DNA from: RGIG6353 sp045653035
GTDB taxonomy: Bacteria; Bacillota; Clostridia; Oscillospirales; SIG627
Direction: 5' to 3'
Assembly (NCBI GenBank): GCA_045653035.1
Contig: JAZOLO010000016.1
Location: forward strand, 222,755 to 286,754
Length of the DNA: 64,000 bases
The translations under genes and the position numbers were made by a program. Below, one piece after another: positions 6,339 through 14,069 of this stretch; the first letter of the stretch is position 1; every line of letters starts with the position of its first letter. The notes under the pieces are model-generated. The model ran no database searches. It saw only the letters and a list, made by a program, of their open reading frames with translations, and was not told the origin of the DNA.

Positions 6339-6663
6339 TATTCAGTAAAAAAGCACCCGTAAAGCGGCGTTCAGTTAGGGATGAATTGGTTTTAGAACGC
6401 TCTTTTCGGTTAATACTTCACAAAAAAATTACGTAATACGTCCAGTATTACGTAATTTTTTATGTTTTGTCTTAACACAAAAATATCTATTCTAAAACTG
6501 CCTTGCACCCGAAAATTCATAAGTTCGGATGGAGAACAAGGCAAAAACGCTTGTAATCCTTAATGGATTACAAGCGTTTTCAACGCCGTTATACGCCGAA
6601 ATCGTGAATTTTGGGCAAATAATCCCTAACTGAACGCCACTAAGGGTGCTTTTTTACTGAATA
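6339..6663. mobile_element. 325-bp inverted-repeat element with nested hairpins, non-coding
   Basis: The ends are inverted copies of about 41 bp: both read TTCAGTAAAAAAGCACCC, then 5-7 variable bases, then GGCGTTCAGTTAGGGAT (left copy 6341-6382, right copy 6622-6661 on the opposite strand). Inside are two perfect hairpins: one with arms AAAAAATTACGTAATAC (about 6422-6462), one with arms AAAACGCTTGTAATCC (about 6543-6580), and a third, looser stem GCCTTG/CAAGGC enclosing CGAA/TTCG. There is no ORF. The right end supplies the last codon and stop of the acyl-CoA-synthetase-like gene. It could be a MITE-like element or a structured RNA. Confidence 0.7.
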
Positions 6664-8378
6664 ACAGCTTCTTTCTGATGCTTTGCCAGCTCTTCCTCTT
6701 CAAGAACACGGTAGGCAACCTTGCCCACAAGTGTCTTGGGTAGTTCTGCTCTAAACTCGATATCGTAAGGCATAGCGTATTTTGCAACGTTCTTTCTGCA
6801 GTAATCAAGGAGCATCTTCTTTGTTTCATCGTTTGCCTCAACTCCCGACTTGAGCATAATAAACGCCTTTACCTTCTGCATCTTGTAGGGATCGGGTACA
6901 CCGACGATACAGCTCATCTGAACAAGCTCGTGAGCGTCAAGAATGTTTTCTATTTGTGAGGGGTATACGTTGTATCCGCTGGTGATAATCATCCTCTTTA
7001 TTCTCTGCTTGAAGTAAACGAAGCCCTCGCTGTCCATATATCCAAGGTCACCCGTATGTACCCAAACCTTGCCGTCTTCATGGACTCTTAGGGTATTTGC
7101 TGTTTCCTCGGGATGATTTACGTATTCCATCATTACGGTAGGACCTGAGATACAAATCTCACCCTCAACCCCGTAGTCAACCTCGTTTATGCTTCCCGGG
7201 TCAACTATGGTGTAGTAGGTATCGGGGAAGGGCTGACCGATGCTTCCTTCTTTTGCCATGTGAGGAGGAGTAAGACAGCTTGCTGTAACGCACTCTGTCA
7301 TGCCGTAGCCCTCGCGAATCTGTATTTTTGAATTGTGGTCGTAAAGAAACTTGTCGAACTTCTTTTTAAGCTCAATGGAAAGGCTGTCGCCACCGCTGAA
7401 AACACCCTTGAGGCAAGACAGGTCGGCATCCTTCATGGACTCCTGACGGAGGAAGGCTTCAAAGAGAGTGGGAACGCCTGCGATGAAGTTGCACTTCGAT
7501 TTTTTTATAAGCTTTGCAAGGCTTGTGGGAGTAAATCTCGGAACAAGCAGACATCTGCCTCCGTTTGCAAGCATGGAGTGAATGCTTACACCGAGACCGA
7601 AGCCGTGGAAAATGGGCATTGCGGCAAGCATCTTGTCACCAGGACGGAACATCTGGTTTGTTGCAACTATCTGAGCGGCAAGTGCATTAAAGTTAAGATT
7701 TGAAAGAAGAATACCCTTTGTAGTACCTGTTGTTCCTCCGCTATAGAGAATCACGGCAGGGTCGGCAGACCTTCTTTCCGCCTTATACTTCCAGTGATAG
7801 TTCAGACCGTAGGACATGAATCTGTTCCAACGGATAATGGGAGCATCAGCAGGTATCTTCTTTATCTTCTTGCCCTCTGTGAGCATATATCCTGCCTTGA
7901 TAGGCTGGGAAAGAGCATCCTTGACACTTGCTATGATGATATTTTCAAGGTCAACGTTCTGTCTTATTGCTTCAAATTTATTGTAGAACTGGTCGAGAGT
8001 AATAGCGTAAAGGCTTCCCGATTCCTTAAGATAGAATTCAATTTCATTTTCGCTGGACAGGGGATGAATCATATTCGCAATAGCACCTACAACGTTAACG
8101 GCGTAGAACATAACAATTCCCTGAGGACAGTTGGGCATACAGATAGTAACCTTGTCGTTCTGTCTTACGCCGATTGCCTTAAGAGACCTTGCACAGATTT
8201 CCACCTTTCTCTTGAATTCCTTATAGGTGGTTTTTGCACCCATAAATTCAAATGCAATATAGCTTGGATATTTATCTGCAATCTCACTTACAAGCTCCCA
8301 CATTGTACCGTCAAAGTAATCGAGGTGAGGGGGAGTCGTGCCGTAGTTATTCAGCCAAGGTGTTCTTGTTTCTTTCAT
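6654..8378 (-). CDS. AMP-dependent acyl-CoA synthetase/ligase-like enzyme
   Basis: A 574-residue ANL-superfamily adenylate-forming enzyme. The ATP-binding loop YSGGTTGTTKG is at 212-222, the adenine-binding GYGMTE near 358, the hinge region GDLGYMDSEGFVYF near 455, and the catalytic lysine in PKTLVGK at about Lys553. It should activate a carboxylic acid, probably a medium- or long-chain fatty acid, as an acyl-adenylate and transfer it to CoA or another thiol. It overlaps the upstream E2-like gene by 4 bp, so the two are translationally coupled. Its final codon and stop fall inside the terminal repeat of the 325-bp element, so the C-terminus may have been altered by insertion. Confidence 0.88.
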   Translation of the reverse strand: MKETRTPWLNNYGTTPPHLDYFDGTMWELVSEIADKYPSYIAFEFMGAKTTYKEFKRKVEICARSLKAIGVRQNDKVTICMPNCPQGIVMFYAVNVVGAIANMIHPLSSENEIEFYLKESGSLYAITLDQFYNKFEAIRQNVDLENIIIASVKDALSQPIKAGYMLTEGKKIKKIPADAPIIRWNRFMSYGLNYHWKYKAERRSADPAVILYSGGTTGTTKGILLSNLNFNALAAQIVATNQMFRPGDKMLAAMPIFHGFGLGVSIHSMLANGGRCLLVPRFTPTSLAKLIKKSKCNFIAGVPTLFEAFLRQESMKDADLSCLKGVFSGGDSLSIELKKKFDKFLYDHNSKIQIREGYGMTECVTASCLTPPHMAKEGSIGQPFPDTYYTIVDPGSINEVDYGVEGEICISGPTVMMEYVNHPEETANTLRVHEDGKVWVHTGDLGYMDSEGFVYFKQRIKRMIITSGYNVYPSQIENILDAHELVQMSCIVGVPDPYKMQKVKAFIMLKSGVEANDETKKMLLDYCRKNVAKYAMPYDIEFRAELPKTLVGKVAYRVLEEEELAKHQKEAVIQ

Positions 8379-9274
8379 TTTTTATCTCCTAAATCAACAG
8401 GTGTTGTAACGTCAAGCTCCAAAAGCTCGGGGCGAGCTATGAGCTCGCGGAATATTTTAAGGCTCTTTGCGAAATATACGCCGTCGGCAATTCTCTCGTC
8501 AATGGTAAGACCGAGGTCAATGACCTCACGCCACTCAACACCGCCATCTTCTGTGGGGTATGCTTTTTTATGCTTTTCACCAACTATTACAAAGAAGGAG
8601 TTTGTACCCCAGTTTGCAAGGTGATGGTAGTTAGCCTTCATCTTGATACTTCCGAGGTTGGATACAAAAACGGACGAGAAATAAGGGTCCTCTGTCATAA
8701 GGAAGGTGGGGTAGTGTCCGTGATAGTCAAGCCATCCCAGAACTTTAAAAACAAATTTAAGAATAGGCTTCGGAAGAGCCATAACAAGCTTATCCATGAT
8801 ATCCGAGGTTGAGTCCTTTTTGTTCTCACGTCTTACCGAGAAAACAAACTTCTTAACCTTAGAATATATCTGCTCAATGGGGGACACACCCGTGTCGGGG
8901 TCGATTTTAACAAGGGCAAGAGCCTCGTGTGCATCGTCCTCAAACTGCTTCTTTACAACGAAGGAAAAGATGATATCTTTTCTGTCATAAAGACGGGGTC
9001 CTTTGTAAAACCTGTTCATTCTGGGACGAAGTACAACGGTTTTTGCGAGGGCGGCAAGAATTACGTGAAAAAAAGTATACTTAAAATCAATGCCATCAAC
9101 ATTCTTTTCTTCAAGGTACTTATTTATTGCAGTTATATCAATAGTCTCGGTCATAACCGCTTCATTATCTGTGCGGTTAGGCATTATCATAGGGGCAATA
9201 ACGTGCATGGAATCAATGTCTCTTACAAGATATCCATCCTTTCTGTCACCCCATCTGTGCTTTCTTTCAGCCAT
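8375..9274 (-). CDS. 2-oxoacid dehydrogenase E2-like acyltransferase domain protein, catalytic His replaced
   Basis: A 299-residue stand-alone protein resembling the CoA-dependent acyltransferase domain of E2 components, without lipoyl or E3-binding domains. The N-terminal IDITAINKYL and FFHVILAALAKTVV stretches and the FVSNLGSI segment near 213 fit the fold. At the active-site motif, normally DHRxxDG, it reads DERIADG (about 259-265), so the general-base histidine is a glutamate. It is the first gene of a two-gene operon with an adenylate-forming ligase; AGGAGG precedes the ATG. It may bind acyl-CoA or act with altered chemistry. A membrane-lipid or acyl-transfer role is inference only. Confidence 0.75.
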   Translation of the reverse strand: MAERKHRWGDRKDGYLVRDIDSMHVIAPMIMPNRTDNEAVMTETIDITAINKYLEEKNVDGIDFKYTFFHVILAALAKTVVLRPRMNRFYKGPRLYDRKDIIFSFVVKKQFEDDAHEALALVKIDPDTGVSPIEQIYSKVKKFVFSVRRENKKDSTSDIMDKLVMALPKPILKFVFKVLGWLDYHGHYPTFLMTEDPYFSSVFVSNLGSIKMKANYHHLANWGTNSFFVIVGEKHKKAYPTEDGGVEWREVIDLGLTIDERIADGVYFAKSLKIFRELIARPELLELDVTTPVDLGDKK

Positions 9275-9342
9275 TTTGTCCTCCTGCTATTTGTTTTTAT
9301 TCAACAATCGTTCATATTTTACTATAATTTCGGACAAATGTC

Positions 9343-9376
9343 AACAACAAAAATAAGACGGCGGAAAACCGCCGTC
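9343..9376 (-). terminator. Terminator of the dpaA-dpaB operon
   Basis: Minus-strand GACGGCGG, AAAA-type loop, CCGCCGTC (9357-9376) followed by TTATTTTTGTT. Confidence 0.85.
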
Positions 9377-9383
9377 ATTTGCG

Positions 9384-9956
9384 TTATAGTATTATAGGCT
9401 GTATTTGTCTGCCCTCAAGTGCTTCCTCTAGAGCTTTCTCAATAAGAGAAAAATCCGCTACCATTGAGCGGTGCTTGTCTTTTGGCGCATCTTGCGAAAA
9501 GGGTACGAAGTAAATGTTTTTGGTGTTCATGAGAAGACCGATGTTTTTGCAGGTAGCCCCCAGAGCATCGTTTGTAGAGGGGGCTATAACTATGGGGATT
9601 TCGTTCCTGAGTCCCGCCTTTACTGCCATTGTAACCGAGGTGTCGGTGATGCCGAGAGCAAGCTTTGAAAGAGTGTTACCCGTACAGGGGGCTACCACAA
9701 TAGCGTCAAAAAGCTTTTTAGGGCCTATGGGCTCGGCGGTTTGTATTGTGGTTATGGGCTTGTTTTCGGTAATCATTTTAAGTCTGTCGTAAAGGTCGTC
9801 AAGCTCCATAAAACGGCTGGAGGTTGAGGCAACGATTGGAGACAGAATGGGGGTGATGTCATATTTTTCGTGGCACAGCTCTCCCATTTCCTCAAGCACC
9901 CTTTCGATAGTACAGAAAGAGCCTGTAATAGCAAAACCTAGTTTCACTTTGTTCAT
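9384..9956 (-). CDS. dpaB: Dipicolinate synthase subunit B
   Basis: A 190-residue flavoprotein-fold protein. It starts KLGFAITGSFCT, and has the conserved VVAPCTGNTLSKLALGITD segment at about 87-105 and APSTNDALG near 134, all typical of SpoVFB/DpaB. With DpaA it makes dipicolinic acid from the lysine-pathway intermediate dihydroxy-tetrahydrodipicolinate in the mother cell; the product loads the spore core with calcium. It lies 9 bp downstream of dpaA and is followed by a strong terminator, so the pair is a closed two-gene operon. Confidence 0.93.
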   Translation of the reverse strand: MNKVKLGFAITGSFCTIERVLEEMGELCHEKYDITPILSPIVASTSSRFMELDDLYDRLKMITENKPITTIQTAEPIGPKKLFDAIVVAPCTGNTLSKLALGITDTSVTMAVKAGLRNEIPIVIAPSTNDALGATCKNIGLLMNTKNIYFVPFSQDAPKDKHRSMVADFSLIEKALEEALEGRQIQPIIL

Positions 9957-9965
9957 AAAAGCTCC

Positions 9966-10754
9966 TTAGTTCAAATGCCTGAAAATAGTTCTTTCAACTG
10001 CAAGAGCCGCAGACCTTGGCGAAACCTTCGTGGGCAGAGAGCTTGCCTTTTCTCCTTTTATGGAGAGGGAGTTCATTGCCCTCCAGTTTACGTTGTTCTC
10101 ACCGCTTGCAAGGTCGAGAATATATGCCGTGTCAGACAGGGATACAAGGGTATCCTCATCAATTACGTGCCGCAAGGGTACGGTATTTACAAGGGCTCGG
10201 AAAATATCCATGTTCTCTCTTTGCCACAGGTGGCAGGCTGATATACCTCTCGTCTTTGCACGGGAGAGCTCATCTTCGTTTGAAGAAAATACTCTCACCG
10301 TCGCCCCCAGTCCTAAAAGCATACGAGTGAGCCTCTCTCCGATTCTTCCGTAGCCGAAAACTGCCACTCTCATGGAGTAGAGCGTTTCGTCGGTGGAGTT
10401 TATAATAAGAGAGAGTGCTCCCTCGGCGGTGATAAGTGCATTGTCTCGGCAGAATTGCTCGTCTGAAAGAATGTCGGTGTAGCGTAGCTTCTTCTCGGTG
10501 ATTAGTCCTATGAGCGACTCGGTGGGATGCCCTCCGAAGACTGTGGCACCTTCGGGACACTCCTCAAGAAAAAGCCTTGCGCGTTCGTCGTTTATAAAAA
10601 AAGGAAGAATGAGAACAGACGCATCTCCCAGTTTTAAAAGGTCGGGAGAATCCACAAGCCTTACCTCCTCTTTCTTTGAAAGAGAGCAAAAAAGCTCGTC
10701 TATCCGCCTGTCCAGCTTCCCGTCGGATGAAACTATAAGAAAATCGTGCTTCAT
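9966..10754 (-). CDS. dpaA: Dipicolinate synthase subunit A
   Basis: A 262-residue NAD(P)-dependent dehydrogenase-type subunit. The Rossmann signature VFGYGRIGERL is at 132-142; the N-terminal 120 residues form the substrate-side domain seen in SpoVFA. Together with DpaB it oxidises the lysine-pathway intermediate to dipicolinate. It is slightly shorter than the Bacillus protein (roughly 295 residues). The start has GAAAGGAAA upstream. About 40 bp upstream on the minus strand is CATATTAT (10794-10801), which fits the CATANNNT -10 box of mother-cell sigma factors, though no clear -35 was found. This is direct evidence for endospore formation. Confidence 0.92.
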   Translation of the reverse strand: MKHDFLIVSSDGKLDRRIDELFCSLSKKEEVRLVDSPDLLKLGDASVLILPFFINDERARLFLEECPEGATVFGGHPTESLIGLITEKKLRYTDILSDEQFCRDNALITAEGALSLIINSTDETLYSMRVAVFGYGRIGERLTRMLLGLGATVRVFSSNEDELSRAKTRGISACHLWQRENMDIFRALVNTVPLRHVIDEDTLVSLSDTAYILDLASGENNVNWRAMNSLSIKGEKASSLPTKVSPRSAALAVERTIFRHLN

Positions 10755-10820
10755 TTCGATATTTCCTTTCTTGTTTTTTTCGTCCTCGCTTTCATAATAT
10801 GCATTTTTATATGCTAAGGC

Positions 10821-10847
10821 TACAAAAAACTCCGCTGAAAAGCGGAG
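10821..10847 (-). terminator. Terminator of cysK
   Basis: Minus-strand stem AGCGGAG paired with CTCCGCT around a GAAA-type loop (10830-10847), followed by TTTTTTGTA. Confidence 0.85.
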
Positions 10848-10860
10848 CTTTTTTCATATA

Positions 10861-11784
10861 TCAGAACAAATCCTCGGTAGATAGATATCTCATACCCGTA
10901 TCAGGGCAAATAACAACTATTTTTTTATTTTTGTAGGCATCTACCTTTGCAAGCTTCACTGCGACAGATACTGCAGCACCCGAGGAGATACCCACAAGAC
11001 AGCCTTCCAGTCTTGCAAGTTTTCTCACCGTATCATACGCCTCGTCGGTAGTGACGGTTATCACCTTGTCAGCAAGGGCTTTATCAAAGTTTTCGGGCAC
11101 AAAATTCGCACCTATTCCCTGAAGCTTGTGAGGACCTGCCACACCCCTTGAAATCAGAGGGGAATCATCAGGCTCAACGGCAATAAGCTCAATATCTTTC
11201 TTCCTCTCTTTAAGGTAGCGACCAACTCCCGAGAAGGTACCTCCCGTACCTACAGTGGCAACAAAAACGTCAATATCTCCCTCGGTATCACGCCATATTT
11301 CGGGACCTGTGGTTTCGTAATGGGAGAGTGGATTTGAAGGGTTTTGGAATTGGGAGGGGATAAAAGAGCCTTGGATATTTTTGTTTAATTCTTCTGCCTT
11401 ATCAATTGCCCCCTTCATGCCAAGCTTTCCGTCGGTAAGAACGATTTCGGCACCGTAAGCCGAAAGAATTTTACGTCTTTCTACGCTCATGGTGTCGGGC
11501 ATCGTGAGAATAACGTGAATACCAAAAACTGATGCCGCCATTGCAAGACCTATACCTGTGTTACCGCTTGTAGGCTCGATTACGGTGTCACCCTTTTTGA
11601 GTGTCCCATTTTCAAAAGCCTTTTTCAGCATGTATAACGCCGCCCTGTCCTTTGTGCTTCCCGCAGGGTTGAAAAATTCAAGCTTTAAGACTATATCTGA
11701 AAAAACGCCCGAGCTTTCGGCAAATCTTTTAACCCTAAGAAGTGGAGTGCCTCCTACAAGCTCGGTTATATCATTGTATATCAC
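10861..11784 (-). CDS. cysK: Cysteine synthase (O-acetylserine sulfhydrylase)
   Basis: A 307-residue PLP enzyme that makes cysteine from O-acetylserine and sulfide. The PLP lysine is Lys45 in NPAGSTKDRAA; the PLP-phosphate and substrate loop PTSGNTGIGLA is at 71-81; GTGGTFSGVG near 180 binds the phosphate; SSGAA lies near the C-terminus. The length is normal. The start is GTG at 11784 with GAGGTG upstream. It is monocistronic, with its own terminator, and is divergent from the cytidylate-kinase-like gene. No T-box or SAM riboswitch is visible upstream. Confidence 0.95.
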   Translation of the reverse strand: MIYNDITELVGGTPLLRVKRFAESSGVFSDIVLKLEFFNPAGSTKDRAALYMLKKAFENGTLKKGDTVIEPTSGNTGIGLAMAASVFGIHVILTMPDTMSVERRKILSAYGAEIVLTDGKLGMKGAIDKAEELNKNIQGSFIPSQFQNPSNPLSHYETTGPEIWRDTEGDIDVFVATVGTGGTFSGVGRYLKERKKDIELIAVEPDDSPLISRGVAGPHKLQGIGANFVPENFDKALADKVITVTTDEAYDTVRKLARLEGCLVGISSGAAVSVAVKLAKVDAYKNKKIVVICPDTGMRYLSTEDLF

Positions 11785-11838
11785 AAAATCACCTCACAGG
11801 TATATTATCACATTTTCTTCTTCAAATCAATCTTTTAG

Positions 11839-11867
11839 TTGCAAAAATAAAAAAACCGTGATAAAAT
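11839..11867 (+). promoter_or_regulatory. Promoter of the cytidylate-kinase-like gene
   Basis: TTGCAA (11839-11844), a 17-bp spacer and TAAAAT (11862-11867); the ATG follows 30 bp later. Confidence 0.6.
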
Positions 11868-11897
11868 ATAATTGTAATAAGAGAAAGGAGCACATTT

Positions 11898-12533
11898 ATG
11901 GAAAATAACTTTATTATTACCGTAGGACGTCAATTTTGCAGCGGCGGAGCCGAGATTGGGCACAAGGTGGCAAAATACTTTAATGTGCCTTATTACGACA
12001 AGGAGATAATTGATGAAGCGGCGGGAATTCTCGGAATGGCTCCCGACGAAATCAAGAAGCACGATGAAAAGCCTCCGAGAATTTGGGACTACCCAGGCTA
12101 TCAGTATGCTAATTACTGGTACTCCGACGACCCCTCCCTTATGCTTCCCGTAAGCATCAGAATAGCTGAGGCACAGTTCAGTGTCATTGAAAAATACGCC
12201 GACAAGGGAAGCTGTGTAATCATGGGAAGATGTGCAGACTTCGTTCTTGCCGACCGCCCGAACGTTTTGAGGGTATTTGTAAAGGCTGACCTTGACCGCA
12301 GAATCGAGCGTGCGGTAAGACTTTATCACATCACTCCCGAGGAAGCGAAAAAGCTAATAAGGAAGACCGACAAGATAAGAGCCGATTATTACGACAGCCA
12401 TACCTCACAGGTTTGGGGAAGGGCAGAGTACTATGACCTTGTTATCGACTCGGGTAAATTCGGCACGGACCTTTCCGCCCGACTTATCTGTGAGTGCATC
12501 GAGAAAAAAGCAGGCGAAACACAAAATTTATAA
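11898..12533 (+). CDS. Cytidylate kinase-like family protein
   Basis: A 211-residue protein of the cytidylate-kinase-like family. Its N-terminus IITVGRQFCSGGAEIGHKVA (residues 6-25) is a variant nucleotide-binding loop, YYDKEIIDEAA (33-43) follows, and the C-terminal half has RADYYDSHTSQVWG near 156-169. It is related to, but shorter and more divergent than, true CMP kinase Cmk. It probably binds or phosphorylates a nucleotide; the substrate is unknown. It has its own promoter and terminator, AGAAAGGAG upstream of the ATG, and is not obviously in an operon. Confidence 0.8.
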   Translation: MENNFIITVGRQFCSGGAEIGHKVAKYFNVPYYDKEIIDEAAGILGMAPDEIKKHDEKPPRIWDYPGYQYANYWYSDDPSLMLPVSIRIAEAQFSVIEKYADKGSCVIMGRCADFVLADRPNVLRVFVKADLDRRIERAVRLYHITPEEAKKLIRKTDKIRADYYDSHTSQVWGRAEYYDLVIDSGKFGTDLSARLICECIEKKAGETQNL

Positions 12534-12540
12534 ATTTCTA

Positions 12541-12568
12541 AAAAGGCGGTTTTACCGCCTTTTGTTTT
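12541..12568 (+). terminator. Terminator after the cytidylate-kinase-like gene
   Basis: AAAAGGCGGT and ACCGCCTTTT (12541-12563) with a TTT loop and a T-rich tail. The next gene starts 30 bp further on. Confidence 0.85.
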
Positions 12569-12598
12569 GGATAAACTAAAGATTCGGAGGTGATACCG

Positions 12599-13435
12599 AT
12601 GAAGCACCGCGTGTCAAGCGTTGCAAAGACTATGTTTCATAATTTTTTTCATCATAATGTGTCGAAAAACGCAGCGGCACTGGCTTATTATTTGCTTTTT
12701 GCCCTTTTTCCTATACTGATATTCGTATCAAACCTGCTGGGTGTCCTCGACCTTAACGTGGAAGCAATAACACACGCCCTTGGCGGATTTTTACCTCGGG
12801 ACGTGGTAGGAATTGTTGAAAGCTATTTTTATTACGTTGCAAATAACTCAAGCCACGTGCTTTTATGGTTTTCGCTCATTTTTTCAATATGGTTTCCTAT
12901 GCGTGCTGTAAAGGGACTCATGGATGACGTAAGACGTGCTTACGGGCTCGGCAGACCTAAGAATCCCGCACTTTATTCGGTACGCCAGTTTTTATATACC
13001 GTAGTATTCCTCACCGTTATCGTTCTCACTCTTGCATTTTCAACGGTTGGCGAAAGAGTACTGGTATTTATAGACTCACTTTTCCCCAAAGGACTTTTTA
13101 AAAGCTATGATTACCTCATAGGACTATGGAACTATCTCAGGTTTTTTCTCATAGCGTTTCTCATGCTTGGTGCTATCGGTATTTTGTACCTTGCGTCCCT
13201 TGACAGAAAAGAGCCTGTAAAGACAGTACTGCCGGGAATTTTCACAGCCCTTCTTTCGTGGCTGGTTCTGAGTATCGGATTTTCCTTTTACGTTGAGAAT
13301 TTTTCAAACTATACTCTCATCTACGGCACCCTCGGTGCTATTATAGTTCTTCTTATATGGCTGTATATGTCATCTCTGATACTCATTCTCGGTGCCGAGC
13401 TCAATGTGGCAATAAGCAAAGTAAAAGAGGATTAG
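12599..13435 (+). CDS. YihY/BrkB-family inner membrane protein
   Basis: A 278-residue membrane protein with six predicted transmembrane segments. The conserved NAAALAYYLLFALFPILIF stretch lies near residue 23, FSIWFPMRAVKGLMDDVRRAYG near 95, and WLYMSSLILILGAELN near the C-terminus; all are hallmarks of the family. These proteins were once called ribonuclease BN, which is not supported; they are probably transporters of unknown substrate. The start is the ATG at 12599 with GGAGG 8 bp upstream; the GTG at 12590 overlaps that site. The gene ends 5 bp before the convergent V-ATPase subunit D gene and shares a palindrome with it. Confidence 0.88.
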   Translation: MKHRVSSVAKTMFHNFFHHNVSKNAAALAYYLLFALFPILIFVSNLLGVLDLNVEAITHALGGFLPRDVVGIVESYFYYVANNSSHVLLWFSLIFSIWFPMRAVKGLMDDVRRAYGLGRPKNPALYSVRQFLYTVVFLTVIVLTLAFSTVGERVLVFIDSLFPKGLFKSYDYLIGLWNYLRFFLIAFLMLGAIGILYLASLDRKEPVKTVLPGIFTALLSWLVLSIGFSFYVENFSNYTLIYGTLGAIIVLLIWLYMSSLILILGAELNVAISKVKED

Positions 13436-13452
13436 CAATGCTAATCCTCTTT
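13424..13452. terminator. Perfect 29-bp palindrome spanning both convergent stop codons
   Basis: AAAGAGGATTAGCA (13424-13437), one central A, then its exact complement to 13452. The two arms encode the same ending, Lys-Glu-Asp-TAG, for the BrkB-family gene and for the V-ATPase subunit D gene. With short T-rich ends on both strands it may act as a weak bidirectional terminator. Confidence 0.6.
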
Positions 13453-14067
13453 CATCATGTCTTTAACTTTCATAAGTCTTGTAAGGTTTCCTCTTTCGTT
13501 ATCCTCAAGCTTCATCGAAATGTACTTTATGGTATCCTTCATTTCTGCAATCATAACGTATTCAAGAGCGTTAACACGGCGTCTCGTTCTTTCAAGCTCG
13601 TCGGCAAGCATATCGCAGGTCTTTTCAACCGATGCAAGCTCCAGAAGCTTCGGCACGACCTCTTTCATGTCGAGGGTAGCCCTGTCAAGATAACGTGAGG
13701 TGAAGGCGAGAGAATAGGGAAGAGAGGGAGCGGAGGTGCTCTCCTTTTCGGTGATATTAGGCACTGTAATACTCATGATATTCTTCACGTCATAATTCGC
13801 CTCTGCCGCCGCGGCAGGAACAAGGAAAGCTTCATTCAGCGCTGATTTTCCCATTTCAGCTTCAGCCAGTGCGGAGCGTGACATAGCACGGGAGAGTATT
13901 TCTTCAACCTCACGGCGAAGCTCTCTGTTTCGCCTTATATAAATCATAAACTGACGTGCCATTTCGTCTTGCTTGTCACGAAGAAGCTTGTGTCCTCGAA
14001 GGGCTGTAGCAAGACGCTTTTTTGTGCGTGTCAGCTCCATTCTTGTGGAATTTACTCTTTTTGCCAT
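13441..14067 (-). CDS. ntpD: V-type ATP synthase subunit D
   Basis: The 208-residue central-stalk subunit. It starts MAKRVNSTRMELTRTKKRLA and consists almost wholly of two long helices (about 1-75 and 120-205), as expected for the coiled-coil rotor shaft. It couples proton or sodium flow in the membrane ring to ATP turnover in the A3B3 head. The start is the ATG at 14067 rather than a TTG two codons upstream. It is the last gene of the nine-gene V-ATPase operon and follows subunit B by a few bases. Confidence 0.95.
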   Translation of the reverse strand: MAKRVNSTRMELTRTKKRLATALRGHKLLRDKQDEMARQFMIYIRRNRELRREVEEILSRAMSRSALAEAEMGKSALNEAFLVPAAAAEANYDVKNIMSITVPNITEKESTSAPSLPYSLAFTSRYLDRATLDMKEVVPKLLELASVEKTCDMLADELERTRRRVNALEYVMIAEMKDTIKYISMKLEDNERGNLTRLMKVKDMMKED

Positions 14068-14069
14068 AA

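Noticed and set aside
7794..8624. A 276-codon open frame on the plus strand opposite the acyl-CoA-synthetase-like gene
   Set aside because: It is antisense to strongly conserved coding sequence, its peptide is cysteine- and serine-rich without family features, and it has no ribosome binding site.
10755..10860. Possible additional small gene between dpaA and cysK
   Set aside because: The 106 bp contain the cysK terminator and the dpaA leader only; no start codon with a ribosome binding site opens a useful frame.
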